Under the pieces are notes generated by a model. It was not told the origin of the DNA, ran no database searches, and saw nothing but the letters and a program-made list of their open reading frames with translations. Source: Butyrivibrio sp. AE3004 (GTDB taxonomy: Bacteria > Bacillota > Clostridia > Lachnospirales > Lachnospiraceae). Taken from it: a DNA stretch of 64,000 nucleotides. The stretch is taken from NCBI RefSeq assembly GCF_000703165.1, contig NZ_JNLQ01000003.1, positions 1 to 64,000 on the forward strand. The letters are read 5' to 3'. The position numbers and the translations under genes are program-made. Of the stretch, positions 34,418-43,471 are shown one piece after another (the first letter of the stretch is position 1; every line of letters begins with the position of its first letter).

Positions 34418-34765
34418 TCATATGGCAACTCCCTGAAGCCTGCCGTCAGGGTCTATGTATGCGTTTCTGTCATCAATATAAATATCACATGTAATTTTCC
34501 GGCTATTGTTGCCGTAAAACTCTACAACCTCAGGCAGATTGTCATTTATCGCGTCAAAAATAAGTCCATAATCCCGGCACCATTTTATAGCATCCGAAAG
34601 AGGTTTCCCTGCTCTGCATGTCCAGAGAATCAGCTTGTTCCCGGCTGCTTTTTCTTTCAACAAATATTCAATTAGTAAGATGTTAGGATCTCCGAGCTCA
34701 GGCCATACTGAGTAGCAGAGCGTATTATCAAAATCCACAGCATAAATCGTATAATTCTTTTCCAT
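34418..34765 (-). CDS. small HAD-type hydrolase
   Basis: 115 residues from MEKNYTIYAVDFDNTLCY, with the HAD motif I DFDNT near residues 11-15, LILWTCR (motif II Thr) near 53 and IYIDDRNAY (motif IV acidic pair) near 97. It resembles the small HAD proteins common in phages and Firmicutes. The start is ATG 34765 with GAGGA upstream; an in-frame extension to 34852 has no ribosome site. It is oriented opposite to both neighbours. Confidence 0.78.
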   Translation of the reverse strand: MEKNYTIYAVDFDNTLCYSVWPELGDPNILLIEYLLKEKAAGNKLILWTCRAGKPLSDAIKWCRDYGLIFDAINDNLPEVVEFYGNNSRKITCDIYIDDRNAYIDPDGRLQGVAI

Positions 34766-34991
34766 AAGCAATTCCTCATGACAGAGAATATATGTTCGTG
34801 AACTAGTGTTCTTTAATAATAACCCTGAAATCCACATCTTGCAATAGAACAATTTCTAAAATTTTTGTAATCCGTGTAAATGAACTTATAAGCAATCTTT
34901 TAACCCCCTGTATTTTGCATACATAGGCATATATTTATAGCTTTTAGCCGCTTAAAATGGTCTCATATTATAGCAGGAGGATAATAATCAT

Positions 34992-35675
34992 ATGCAGGCT
35001 ATTTTTACAAAGATTAAGCAAAAAAATTTGGATGAAGTTAAGCGGATACTGAATAAACATCCAGAAGCTGTAAACTCAGCGTCCGGTCCTAAACCCAAAA
35101 AGGATCACGGGCAGTCTCCTTTGCAGGTAGCCTTAAAAATTGGGGCAATCGAGATAGCAGACTATCTGCTTGATCATGGTGCAGACGTAAATTTCATGGA
35201 AGCAGAAGATGACGATCCGGGCATTCGGATGCCGGTATTATTTGATTCAATCATAGGTGCTATTGATGCTCTTTATTATAAGAGATATGAAGAATCTGAT
35301 GAATCTGTGCGTATCATGAAAAGGATGCTTGATATGGGTGCGGATGTAAATGCCTTAGATTCATATGGTTGGGACGCAATGAGTGAAGCCATAGAGCATG
35401 CTCAGCAAATTGTCATAAGACCTGAAATTTATACGGATATACAGGACGAGGCTTGGAATAAGCTTGGTATAGTAATGAATATACTGATGGATTATGGGAT
35501 TAATTATGAAGCATGGGCGAACAGACGCCTTCGTCCTGACTCAGATCTAAGTCCAACCAACAAAGAGTTTTATATTTATCCTGTTGCTCCAGAAGATGCA
35601 GAACGCATGGAACGATGGAAGAGTATGCGGACATTTTTACAAGACTATTTTAAAAGGAGAAATATCATTTTTTAA
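34992..35675 (+). CDS. ankyrin-repeat protein
   Basis: 227 residues with at least two or three ankyrin repeats: SPLQVALKIGAIEIADYLLDHGADVNF near 44-70 and a later MLDMGADVNALDSYGWDAMSEAIEHA near 115-140, interrupted by an insertion. There is no signal peptide, so it is probably a cytoplasmic protein-binding scaffold. GCAGGAGG precedes the start. Partner unknown. Confidence 0.78.
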   Translation: MQAIFTKIKQKNLDEVKRILNKHPEAVNSASGPKPKKDHGQSPLQVALKIGAIEIADYLLDHGADVNFMEAEDDDPGIRMPVLFDSIIGAIDALYYKRYEESDESVRIMKRMLDMGADVNALDSYGWDAMSEAIEHAQQIVIRPEIYTDIQDEAWNKLGIVMNILMDYGINYEAWANRRLRPDSDLSPTNKEFYIYPVAPEDAERMERWKSMRTFLQDYFKRRNIIF

Positions 35676-35779
35676 ATATATAGAGTAATATGAAGATTAT
35701 GGCTTAGAACAATATAAAAAAGAGATCAAGCGGTTAACTGAGGATAATCATGTTATTTAACGGAAGGAAAAGGCGTATC

Positions 35780-36700
35780 ATGAAGACTAGATATCACTTA
35801 GATAAAGAACTGAGATTTTTAACGATGGCACATCTTTTTCCCAACATTCATGTCTATCCATTTGTGAATGTGTTTATGGGAATGATTCCCTGCAAATCAG
35901 ATGAGAAAATAGACGTGAAAAAACATGTCATCCCAGGGTATGAAGGATATAAGCTGCCTACTTTGATAATAGAGCCCAGAAATTATAAGGAAAAACTTCC
36001 ATGTATCATGTTCTTCCATGGCGGAGGGCTGATATTAAAAGCAGCAGAAACACATTATCAGTTTGCAAAATGGTATGCAGAAAGAACTCACTGCAGAGTT
36101 ATAATGCCGGACTATCGGCTAATGCCAAAGTATCGTTTTCCATATGCTGTGGAAGATTGCTATTGTGCATATGAATGGGCTGTAGCTAATGCCGGGAATC
36201 TGAATATCGATGAAAATAAGATTATAGTCGCAGGAGACAGTGCCGGTGGTAACATTGCATCAGCAGTAGTTTTCATGGCCAGGGACAGAGGACAAATCCT
36301 ACCTATTGGAGTACTTATGTCTTATCCTGCGCTGGATAGGCGGATGGATACAGAATCGATGAGAAAATATACAGATACGCCGGTTCTGGATACAGGTCTT
36401 GCAAAAATGTATTGGGATGAAATGTTAATAAACGGACTTCCCCAACATATAGAGTATGCTTCTCCTATGGAGGCAGTGTCTTTTTCTGAATTTTCGTCAA
36501 CATACATAGAGATTGCAGAATTTGATTCTCTTCACGATGATGGAGTTTTATTTGCAGAAAAGTTGAAATCAGCTAATATACCCGTGGAGCTTCATGAAGT
36601 AAAAGGCACTTGTCATGGCTTTGAGGTGGCTTTTAAGAGCAGAATTGTCAGAGAGTCACTTGATAGAAGGATTGCTTGGATAAAAAAAACATTAGCATAA
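35780..36700 (+). CDS. alpha/beta hydrolase, hormone-sensitive-lipase type
   Basis: About 306 residues. The oxyanion-hole motif MFFHGGGL and the nucleophile elbow VAGDSAGGN define the HSL/bacterial type IV esterase group; a late EVKGTCHGFEVAF provides the catalytic His, and IEIAEFDSLHDDG the acid. Probably a cytoplasmic carboxylesterase of unknown substrate. ATG 35780 after GGAAGGAAAAGG is preferred to the in-frame ATG 35750. Confidence 0.87.
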   Translation: MKTRYHLDKELRFLTMAHLFPNIHVYPFVNVFMGMIPCKSDEKIDVKKHVIPGYEGYKLPTLIIEPRNYKEKLPCIMFFHGGGLILKAAETHYQFAKWYAERTHCRVIMPDYRLMPKYRFPYAVEDCYCAYEWAVANAGNLNIDENKIIVAGDSAGGNIASAVVFMARDRGQILPIGVLMSYPALDRRMDTESMRKYTDTPVLDTGLAKMYWDEMLINGLPQHIEYASPMEAVSFSEFSSTYIEIAEFDSLHDDGVLFAEKLKSANIPVELHEVKGTCHGFEVAFKSRIVRESLDRRIAWIKKTLA

Positions 36701-36821
36701 AACAAAAAATCAATACATACGAAATTATTGTTTAAAGAGAAGTCAAATAAAACCGAACAGCATGTGGAGTAGAGGGAAGGACTGTGAAAAAGATAGTCCT
36801 ATTGGAATCGAGGAATTATAT

Positions 36822-37985
36822 ATGAGAATTGTAACCGCTATAGATTCATTCAAAGGCAGTATGACTTCAATAGAAGCAGGAAATGCTGTTGCTGAAGGAG
36901 TAAAAAGAGTATTTCCTAAGGCGGAAGTGGAAGTCAGACCTCTTGCGGACGGTGGTGAAGGAACTGTAGATGCACTGATTGATGGAATGAACGGTATAAG
37001 AGAACTTGTGACTGTTACCGGTCCGTTTGGTAAGCCGGTTGAATGCGTTTACGGCATCATCAGGGAAACAATGACTGCTGTAATAGAGATGAGCGGAGCA
37101 GCAGGAATTACATTGGCATCAAGGAGTGAACTCAATCCTCTTGAAGCTACAACCTATGGCGTAGGTGAGGTAATCAGAGATGCTATAGGGAAAGGCTGCA
37201 GAAGATTTATCGTAGGTATTGGAGGAAGCGCCACAAATGATGGTGGCGTAGGAATGCTCCAGGCACTTGGCTACGGTTTTCTTGATAAAGATGGCCGTCA
37301 GATTGAACGTGGTGCAAAAGGCCTTAAAAATCTTGAATCAATTACGGATGAGTATGTGTTACCGGCATTGAAAGAGTGTGAATTTATGGTTGCCTGTGAT
37401 GTTACAAATCCTTTATGCGGAAGTGAAGGTTGCAGTGCTGTATATGGACCCCAAAAAGGTGCAACACCCTCAATGATACCGGATATGGATAAATGGCTTG
37501 GCTTTTATGCTACTCTTGCAAAAGAAAAATATCCTAAGGCTGACGCCAAATATCCGGGGACCGGTGCAGCGGGAGGAATGGGATTTGCTTTTCTTACCTT
37601 TACCGATGCAGTCTTAGCCCCCGGAATTAATATTGTTATAGAGGAAACAAGGCTGGATGACTATATCAAAGTCGCAGACATTGTTGTTACAGGTGAGGGA
37701 ATGCTTGATTTTCAAACAGCTATGGGCAAGGCTCCAATCGGTGTGGCGAAGCTTGCAAAAAAGTACTCCAAAACAGTCATTGCTTTTGCCGGGGGTGTTA
37801 CTCCGGATGCTACAGCCTGTAATGAAAATGGAATAGATGCTTTCTTTCCCATAGTAAGAGGCGTAGCCACTTTAGATGAGGCAATGAGCACAGACAATGC
37901 AAAGAGAAACCTGGCTGATACTACAGAGCAGGTGATGCGTTTGGTTAAGGTAAGGTATCCCAACAATGCATATGAAAAGCTGTAA
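36822..37985 (+). CDS. glycerate kinase
   Basis: 387 residues of the GK-1 (GlxK/GarK) family: AIDSFKGSMTSIEAG at the N-terminus, RPLADGGEGTVDAL, the GIGGSATNDGGVGMLQALG phosphate loop and VTGEGMLDFQTAMGKAP near the C-terminus. It phosphorylates D-glycerate with ATP to 2-phosphoglycerate (or 3-phosphoglycerate) in the cytoplasm. GAGGAAT precedes ATG 36822; an earlier in-frame ATG at 36762 lacks one. A histidine phosphatase follows 32 bases later. Confidence 0.93.
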   Translation: MRIVTAIDSFKGSMTSIEAGNAVAEGVKRVFPKAEVEVRPLADGGEGTVDALIDGMNGIRELVTVTGPFGKPVECVYGIIRETMTAVIEMSGAAGITLASRSELNPLEATTYGVGEVIRDAIGKGCRRFIVGIGGSATNDGGVGMLQALGYGFLDKDGRQIERGAKGLKNLESITDEYVLPALKECEFMVACDVTNPLCGSEGCSAVYGPQKGATPSMIPDMDKWLGFYATLAKEKYPKADAKYPGTGAAGGMGFAFLTFTDAVLAPGINIVIEETRLDDYIKVADIVVTGEGMLDFQTAMGKAPIGVAKLAKKYSKTVIAFAGGVTPDATACNENGIDAFFPIVRGVATLDEAMSTDNAKRNLADTTEQVMRLVKVRYPNNAYEKL

Positions 37986-38017
37986 AATGAAAAGTTAGTA
38001 GGAGTAGAAAAAAGAAA

Positions 38018-38803
38018 ATGAGACTTTTATTTATTAGGCATGGTGATCCGAACTATACATTGGATAATCTCACGGATAAAGGTAAGATTGAAGCTGAGCT
38101 GCTTGCAAAACAAATAGAAAATTATGGAATAGATGATATATATATGTCACCCCTTGGTAGAGCAAAAGCCACAGCTGAGTATTCGCTAAAGGTTTTAGGG
38201 AAAGAGGCCACAGTATGCGACTGGCTCATGGAATTTCCGGCCTTGTTCGATGCAAATACCGCAGATGATGAAACAAGGCTTGCTTATCCAAATGAGCTTA
38301 AACTGGATGAAACTACGGGAAAGTATGATAAAAGGATAGTTTGGGATATAATGCCATCATATTATGCAAACCATTCGGAATTATTTGATGTTGTCAAGTG
38401 GAGAGAATCCAAATTGGTAAAAAATACAAACATGATAGAAACATATGATCATGTTATTTTGGAGTTTGATAAAATGCTATCGGACTACGGATATGAGAGG
38501 AATGGAAACGTCTACAGAGTACGTCAAAACAATGAGAATATTCTGGGATTGTTCTGCCATTTTGGAATTACATCAGTTTTGCTCTCGCATCTGTGGAGTG
38601 TATCACCCTTTATTACGATGCAATTTCTTGCAATGGCACCAACTTCTGTAACAGAGATTGTTACAGAGGAACGCGAAAAGGGGATAGCCATTTTCAGGAC
38701 CTTACGCATTGGTGACACTACACACCTTACTATGGGTAAAGAACCACCTTCATTTTCTGCAAGATTCTGCGAACGATTCGAAAATGATGATGAGAGGCAT
38801 TAA
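38018..38803 (+). CDS. histidine phosphatase family protein
   Basis: 261 residues starting LLFIRHGDPNYTLDNLTDKG, with the RHG motif carrying the catalytic His near residue 7, and SPLGRAKATAEY for the second Arg. A later CHFGITSVLLSHLW carries the second His. It is longer than the minimal family owing to an insert between residues ~75 and 140. GTAGGAG precedes the start. Substrate unknown; it follows glycerate kinase and may be cotranscribed. Confidence 0.85.
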   Translation: MRLLFIRHGDPNYTLDNLTDKGKIEAELLAKQIENYGIDDIYMSPLGRAKATAEYSLKVLGKEATVCDWLMEFPALFDANTADDETRLAYPNELKLDETTGKYDKRIVWDIMPSYYANHSELFDVVKWRESKLVKNTNMIETYDHVILEFDKMLSDYGYERNGNVYRVRQNNENILGLFCHFGITSVLLSHLWSVSPFITMQFLAMAPTSVTEIVTEEREKGIAIFRTLRIGDTTHLTMGKEPPSFSARFCERFENDDERH

Positions 38804-38804
38804 T

Positions 38805-38865
38805 ATGGAAAAATATTAGTGACAGGGTTTGAACCCTTTGATGGAGGAAGCCCCAGAGATATAAG
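38805..38865 (+). pseudogene. pcp: N-terminal remnant of pyrrolidone-carboxylate peptidase
   Basis: ATG GAA AAA is followed, after a one-base shift in an A run, by ILVTGFEPFDGGS, the signature N-terminus of Pcp (pyroglutamyl peptidase I). After Gly-Gly-Ser the similarity stops and the frame ends in TAG. Only about 15 codons remain, so the gene was lost by deletion, possibly preceded by the frameshift. Confidence 0.7.
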
Positions 38866-38904
38866 GATTTATTAGTACAGCTTAGTATGTAAGTAAGAGG
38901 TGCC

Positions 38905-39413
38905 ATGGAGAGAGCAGAGTATTTAAAACAGAAATACCATTTGGAAAAGCATCCTGAAGGAGGATGTTTTGCAGAAGTTTACACAGCACCTTTTTCTCAT
39001 GAAGATCGGTCGCTTATGGGAAGTATCTACTTTCTGCTTGAAGGAGAGGATATTTCGCATTTTCATCAGATAGACTGTGATGAAATCTGGTACCACCATG
39101 AGGGCTGCGGGCTGAAGATTACCATGATCATAGACGGAAGTGTATCAGAGGCTGTAATCGGTCCTGACGATGACCAGCTTGCAATGGTGGTAATACCAAA
39201 AGCGCCATTTTTGCAGCAGAAAACCTTTATAAGGGTAGTTTCTGTTTTATGTCTTGTGCAACAACTCCTAAGTTTACTTATGATGGATTCAGACTTGTCT
39301 TGGATAAAGAGATAAGGGACATCTGCCCTGCAAACTATGAGAAGATAAAGTACCTTGCTTATTCAGAGGATATAGTGGAGAAAAATATAGAATACTTAGG
39401 AGATGAAGAATAA
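38905..39413 (+). pseudogene. cupin_5 (DUF985) protein gene with a single-base frameshift
   Basis: The first frame reads MERAEYLKQKYHLEKHPEGG..., with cupin segments SIYFLLEGEDISHFHQID and DEIWYHHEGCGLKI, up to about 39202. From there the downstream frame continues the family sequence AIFAAENLYKGSFCFMSC... to LGDEE and TAA at 39413. Restoring one G in CCAAAAG(G)CGCC would join them. The intact protein would be about 169 residues, a normal length for this cupin family. Either a recent inactivation or an assembly error in a G run. Confidence 0.8.
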
Positions 39414-39415
39414 TA

Positions 39416-39856
39416 GTGTACGGAATAATTAAACTCAGACCGCATCACCTATTGTGTACGCAAGGGTACAGCGGAAAAGGATACTCGGAAGGATTTGTCT
39501 CCAATATGGATATAGTCACAAAAAGCCTTCGCAATAATCCTGATGAGAATGTGGAAATCATTTTTACAACGGATTGCTTATGTAGCGACTGCCCATCCAA
39601 ATTGTCAGAGGGTGTATGTAAGACAGATGAAAAGGTTCAGCGTTTTGATAAAGGTGTAATAGACGCATTGGGACTTAAAGAAGGGGTTTATTCATATCAG
39701 GAGCTGATCACCAAGCTTGATGAATACCTGGGTTCCGGAAAAGAAGATGAGCGGCTTAAAGTCATCTGTGGGGACTGTGAATGGTATCCGGTAAGTTCAG
39801 GCTGGAGAAATATCAGGGATAAAGCATTAAATGTAGTAGCTTTTGTTTTCTTATGA
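39416..39856 (+). CDS. DUF1284 domain protein
   Basis: 146 residues. IIKLRPHHLLCTQGYSGKGY at the N-terminus and CSDCPSKLSEGVC and CGDCEWYPVS further on give the conserved His/Cys pattern of DUF1284, a putative iron-sulfur or metal-binding protein. A GTG start at 39416 lies two bases after the cupin stop with GGAGATGAAG upstream, indicating translational coupling. The sirtuin gene follows ten bases after its stop. Confidence 0.85.
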   Translation: MYGIIKLRPHHLLCTQGYSGKGYSEGFVSNMDIVTKSLRNNPDENVEIIFTTDCLCSDCPSKLSEGVCKTDEKVQRFDKGVIDALGLKEGVYSYQELITKLDEYLGSGKEDERLKVICGDCEWYPVSSGWRNIRDKALNVVAFVFL

Positions 39857-39865
39857 GGAATAGAT

Positions 39866-40666
39866 ATGCTTTTACCGAATTTTTCATCACAAAGGGAAAA
39901 AGAAAAGTACTTCCGTTCTCTTAATGACGAGCAGAAAATAGATGCTCTAAATGAGATGGTAGATATCTCGGAGCACATAGTGTTTCTTGGCGGGGCCGGG
40001 GTGTCCACAGAAAGTGGTATTCCTGACTTTAGAAGTAAGAACGGCCTGTATCATAAGAAGGATAAGCGGTTCTCTATGTATAAACCTGAATATCTCTTAA
40101 GCTATGACTGTCTAAATAAGAGACCCGCAGTTTTCTTTGATTATTTTCGCAAGAACCTTGACTGTAGGAGTATAGAACCAAACAATGCCCATAGAAAGCT
40201 TTTCCAGATGGAACAGAGGGGCAAGCTAGATGGAGTTATTACACAGAACATAGACGGACTTCATCAGAAAGCTGGTAGTAAAAAGGTATGTGAGATACAT
40301 GGTAGTGCTCTTAGGAGTTACTGTGTAAGCTGCAAGACAGATTATGGTGCGGATTTCATATTTGAGAATACAGAAGATGTTCCACATTGTCCTAAGTGCG
40401 GCAAAGTTATAAGACCAGATGTTACTCTTTATGGAGAGTTCCTTCCGCAGCGGGATTACGAAGAGGCTGTAGCACTTATAAGATATGCAGATCTTCTTAT
40501 CATAGGTGGAACATCGCTGGAGGTCGGATCAGCAGCGCAGCTTGCGCATATGTACCACGGAAAGTTTCTTGTGATCATAAACAAAGGCAAGACCAAGATG
40601 GAAGGCAGGGCAGACCTTGTTTTTCATGATAGCATTGGGAAAATAATGAATCAGATAGAAATATAA
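39866..40666 (+). CDS. NAD-dependent protein deacylase, Sir2 family
   Basis: 266 residues with all sirtuin motifs: GGAGVSTESGIPDFRS (NAD binding), TQNIDGLHQKAG, catalytic His in EIHGS, a zinc ribbon CVSC...CPKCG, RPDVTLYGEFLP and the late GGTSLEVGSAA. It removes acyl groups from lysines using NAD+ in the cytoplasm. TGAGGAATAG precedes ATG 39866. It ends at a terminator 33 bases downstream. Confidence 0.95.
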   Translation: MLLPNFSSQREKEKYFRSLNDEQKIDALNEMVDISEHIVFLGGAGVSTESGIPDFRSKNGLYHKKDKRFSMYKPEYLLSYDCLNKRPAVFFDYFRKNLDCRSIEPNNAHRKLFQMEQRGKLDGVITQNIDGLHQKAGSKKVCEIHGSALRSYCVSCKTDYGADFIFENTEDVPHCPKCGKVIRPDVTLYGEFLPQRDYEEAVALIRYADLLIIGGTSLEVGSAAQLAHMYHGKFLVIINKGKTKMEGRADLVFHDSIGKIMNQIEI

Positions 40667-40698
40667 TACGAAAAAAACGTTCATTATTTAAAATATAG

Positions 40699-40745
40699 AA
40701 AGAGAGCAGAAACACCAATGATGACATAGTTTTGCTCTCTTTTTA
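40699..40745 (+). terminator. intrinsic terminator after the sirtuin gene
   Basis: GAAAGAGAGCA(G)AAAC pairs with GTTTTGCTCTCTTT, followed by TTATTTTTT. Confidence 0.85.
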
Positions 40746-40947
40746 TTTTTTAGAAATGAGCAAATAATTTTTTAGCCTCAATATATTGTAACTTATTTAT
40801 GGAAAGAACATAAAAGATATAGCTGTCATTTTTATAGGACTGCATAAGCCTTATACTTAAGATATAAAGATATTATCAACATTCAAAAATGTTTTTAACA
40901 ATGACTTGTAGTTATCAGTTATATAAAAAAGGGGAGGCGAAAAAGCT

Positions 40948-41037
40948 ATGATTAAGTTGTTTGGGGTTATCAATGTAGTTGTTCCTGTGGCTATAATTAC
41001 ATTTTTATTGTTTTATGCGTCGTTAGCTGTTAAATGA
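40948..41037 (+). CDS. 29-residue hydrophobic peptide with strong ribosome site
   Basis: In a 595-base gap between the sirtuin and nucleoside hydrolase genes, GGGGAGG ten bases before ATG 40948 opens a frame encoding MIKLFGVINVVVPVAIITF and a further ten residues, a single membrane helix. The size and hydrophobicity recall small membrane proteins or type I toxins. After the TGA the same frame stays open for 35 more codons, with a Cys/His/Lys-rich stretch, to 41145. No antisense RNA promoter could be identified with confidence. Confidence 0.5.
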   Translation: MIKLFGVINVVVPVAIITFLLFYASLAVK

Positions 41038-41190
41038 GGATATGTCTATGAGAAATTTTTGTACTGGGTTATGAAATGTGTTAAAAGGCACAATAAGTTT
41101 TGTGAGCATTTTTGTCATAATATTAAGAGACAGGGAAAATTCTGAATTTCAGTGTTTTAACTCAGGAATAGCATAAAATAATAATTAAAA

Positions 41191-41258
41191 TGTTATACCT
41201 GCTTTATAATTATGTGCCCCAAAAACCGTTATACTTTATAACATAACGGAGGTATAAC
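41191..41258. promoter_or_regulatory. cluster of inverted GTTATAC motifs before the nucleoside hydrolase
   Basis: TGTTATACCT (41191-41200) is perfectly complementary to AGGTATAACA (41250-41259). GTTATAC at 41229-41235 can pair with GTATAAC at 41252-41258, and CCGTTAT (41226-41232) with ATAACGG (41243-41249). TATAAT lies at 41205-41210. The motifs flank the promoter and ribosome site, so they could be operator half-sites or alternative RNA hairpins that mask the CGGAGG. Confidence 0.5.
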
Positions 41259-41260
41259 AT

Positions 41261-42238
41261 TTGAAATTTATCAAATATTTAGGTACAAGTCTGGCATTGA
41301 TGCTGTCATCTGTGATATGGCTTGTTTTTTTTAGAATAGATATTAAAGCTGCTGATACTGTTGCACAGATGATACTTGATGTTGATATGTGCGGAGATGT
41401 GGATGATATAATGGCCATCCGCCTTACCGAGAAATATGACCTTGAAAATAAAGTAAAGCTTCTTGCCGTAACGAGTAATGTTATGGGCAATGAAGATGCA
41501 ATAGCAGGGATTCTTACAAAAGAAGGATATAGCGATGTTCCTGTTGGAGTAAGTCCGTACTCAAACGATACAGCTTACCCGGAATATTGGGATAAGTTTT
41601 CTGAAACTGTGGCAAACAATGAAATGATAGATGCCATTAAGTTACTAAGAAGGACACTTGTTGAATCCGAAGAGCCTGTATCTATTGTTACCACGGGGTA
41701 TTTGACAAATATATATGGTCTAATGATTTCACAGGGCGATGAATACAGTCCTCTTAATGGAATGGAACTGATAAGAGAAAAGGTAAAAGAAATGCATGTA
41801 ACGGGTGGTGTTTATCCTTCCGGAGTGGATTTCAATTATTCCTATGTGCCTTTTGCGTCTTTAAGTGCCAGATATGTATATGAAAATTGGGAAAGCGCTG
41901 TGCCGCTTTATATATACACATATGATCTTGGCGGTCCACTTATGTGCGGAGGCAACCTTCAAAACATGTCAGAAACCGACTATCTTGCGTGGGCATTGAA
42001 GAAAAGAGGAGTTGAAAGCGGAACACCGTCCTGGGATGCTTTTACTGTATTTGTTTTTGCAAATATTAAGGATTCCGAAATCCATGGAATAACCACTGAA
42101 AAATGCAATATGGCAATTGACCCTGAAGGAGTTAATATTATAGAGGATTGTCCAGATGGTAAATTCTTCAGAATTATAAAAAGCAGGGACAATGAATATT
42201 ATAGAGATCTTATAAATGCGGATCTTATTCTACCGTAA
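41261..42238 (+). CDS. secreted nucleoside hydrolase-like protein
   Basis: 325 residues. An N-terminal hydrophobic segment (LALMLSSVIWLVFF) acts as signal or anchor. MILDVDMCGDVDDIMAIRL then gives the calcium-binding DxDxxxDD motif of inosine-uridine nucleoside hydrolases, and VSIVTTGYLTNIYGLM and MHVTGGVY continue the fold. Most family members are cytoplasmic, so export is unusual. TTG 41261 is the start, eight bases after CGGAGG. Substrate is a nucleoside by family inference. Confidence 0.8.
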   Translation: MKFIKYLGTSLALMLSSVIWLVFFRIDIKAADTVAQMILDVDMCGDVDDIMAIRLTEKYDLENKVKLLAVTSNVMGNEDAIAGILTKEGYSDVPVGVSPYSNDTAYPEYWDKFSETVANNEMIDAIKLLRRTLVESEEPVSIVTTGYLTNIYGLMISQGDEYSPLNGMELIREKVKEMHVTGGVYPSGVDFNYSYVPFASLSARYVYENWESAVPLYIYTYDLGGPLMCGGNLQNMSETDYLAWALKKRGVESGTPSWDAFTVFVFANIKDSEIHGITTEKCNMAIDPEGVNIIEDCPDGKFFRIIKSRDNEYYRDLINADLILP

Positions 42239-42343
42239 AAAACTCCAAACACCCACTAAATCAATGGGAGTATGGTGCGGGGTGGCTGTCTGAAATCTGA
42301 AAGCTTAGCTGAATGTTATACCGCGGAAAATATCAATTTTATG

Positions 42344-42352
42344 TGGTATAAT
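42344..42352 (+). promoter_or_regulatory. extended -10 promoter of the recombinase gene
   Basis: TGGTATAAT matches TGnTATAAT about 57 bases before ATG 42410. Confidence 0.5.
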
Positions 42353-42409
42353 GATAATGAAAGAAAGAACCGGCAAAAATCGTATGTTTTGAGGATCCGG
42401 AGGTATGAA

Positions 42410-43471
42410 ATGGGGAAAGATTCCAGATATTATGCTGAATTACGCAAGGATAAACTTGCAAGAATCACGGAAATCAAAAAGCAGCTTCCAATATATACAC
42501 ATAAATTTATAGAATCATGCGTCCGTAAATATCAGATAAACACAGCTCTTGCGTATGCAAAGGATGTTCTTTTATTCTTTGAATTTCTTAAAGTACGGAA
42601 TCCGCGCTGCAGATCTCTGGAAATTAAGGATATTTCCCTGGAAATTCTTGATGCACTCAATTACGAAGACATAAATGAATTTCAGGAATTTATGGTTCTT
42701 AATGAATCTGACTCCGGGCATATGGTCAGCAACCGGACGCTTGCCCGTAAAATGGCAACTCTCCGGAATTTCTTCGGATATATGGCTGATAAGGAATATA
42801 TTGCAGAAAATCCCACGCTTAAAGCAGATAAAAACCAGAAATATGAGGAAAATGACATAAAACGCCTTGATGTTGATGAAGCAAAAAGGCTTATTAAGGC
42901 TGTTGAAGAAACCAAAACATCAACAAAAAGAAGCTCTGCCAGATCCAAAAACACAGCAAAACGTGATCTTGCAATCGTTATCCTTTTATTAAATCTGGGG
43001 CTTCGCGTGTCAGAATGTGCCGGACTCGATCTAAATGATGTGAATTTTGAGGATAATACCATCAGAATTGTTAGAAAAGGCGGTAAGGAAGCAATTCTTT
43101 ATATAAATGAAAAAACCCGCAACACGCTCCGTGATTATATAAAAAATGAGCGTCCCCTGCTGGCACAGGATCCAAAAGAAGAAGCTCTTTTCATATCACT
43201 TAAGAACAACAGACTTTCCGTTAGAAGCATTGAGGATATGCTTAAAAAATACGGAGATGGCGCAAAACTTACAGACCGTGTTCATCCCCACAAACTCCGC
43301 CGAACCTTTGGAACCACTCTTTACAATTCATCCGGTGATATATACATGGTTGCAGACGTCCTTGGCCACAAGGATGTGAATACCACAGTAAAGCACTATG
43401 CAGCAGTTGATGAAGAACACCGGAAGTCAGTAGCAAATTATGACCTTTTTGGGGATAACAACGACAATTGA
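42410..43471 (+). CDS. tyrosine recombinase (XerC/D-like integrase)
   Basis: 353 residues. An N-terminal SAM-like core-binding domain (CVRKYQINTALAYAKDVLLF) precedes the catalytic domain with Arg199 in LGLRVSECAGLDL, HPHKLRRTFGT (His294, Arg297), LGHKDV and the Tyr nucleophile in KHYAAV near residue 329. All five catalytic residues appear present. GGAGG six bases before ATG 42410 sets the start; the frame upstream to 42272 has none. It overlaps the convergent regulator gene by 34 bases. No phage genes adjoin, so a chromosomal Xer-like role is possible. Confidence 0.9.
   Translation: MGKDSRYYAELRKDKLARITEIKKQLPIYTHKFIESCVRKYQINTALAYAKDVLLFFEFLKVRNPRCRSLEIKDISLEILDALNYEDINEFQEFMVLNESDSGHMVSNRTLARKMATLRNFFGYMADKEYIAENPTLKADKNQKYEENDIKRLDVDEAKRLIKAVEETKTSTKRSSARSKNTAKRDLAIVILLLNLGLRVSECAGLDLNDVNFEDNTIRIVRKGGKEAILYINEKTRNTLRDYIKNERPLLAQDPKEEALFISLKNNRLSVRSIEDMLKKYGDGAKLTDRVHPHKLRRTFGTTLYNSSGDIYMVADVLGHKDVNTTVKHYAAVDEEHRKSVANYDLFGDNNDN

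Noticed and set aside
34376..34675. Plus-strand frame over the small HAD gene
   Set aside because: Antisense to a gene with clear HAD motifs.
41035..41037. TGA as a selenocysteine codon
   Set aside because: No SECIS-like hairpin could be identified just downstream and no selenoprotein family matches; a nonsense change or simple stop is more likely.
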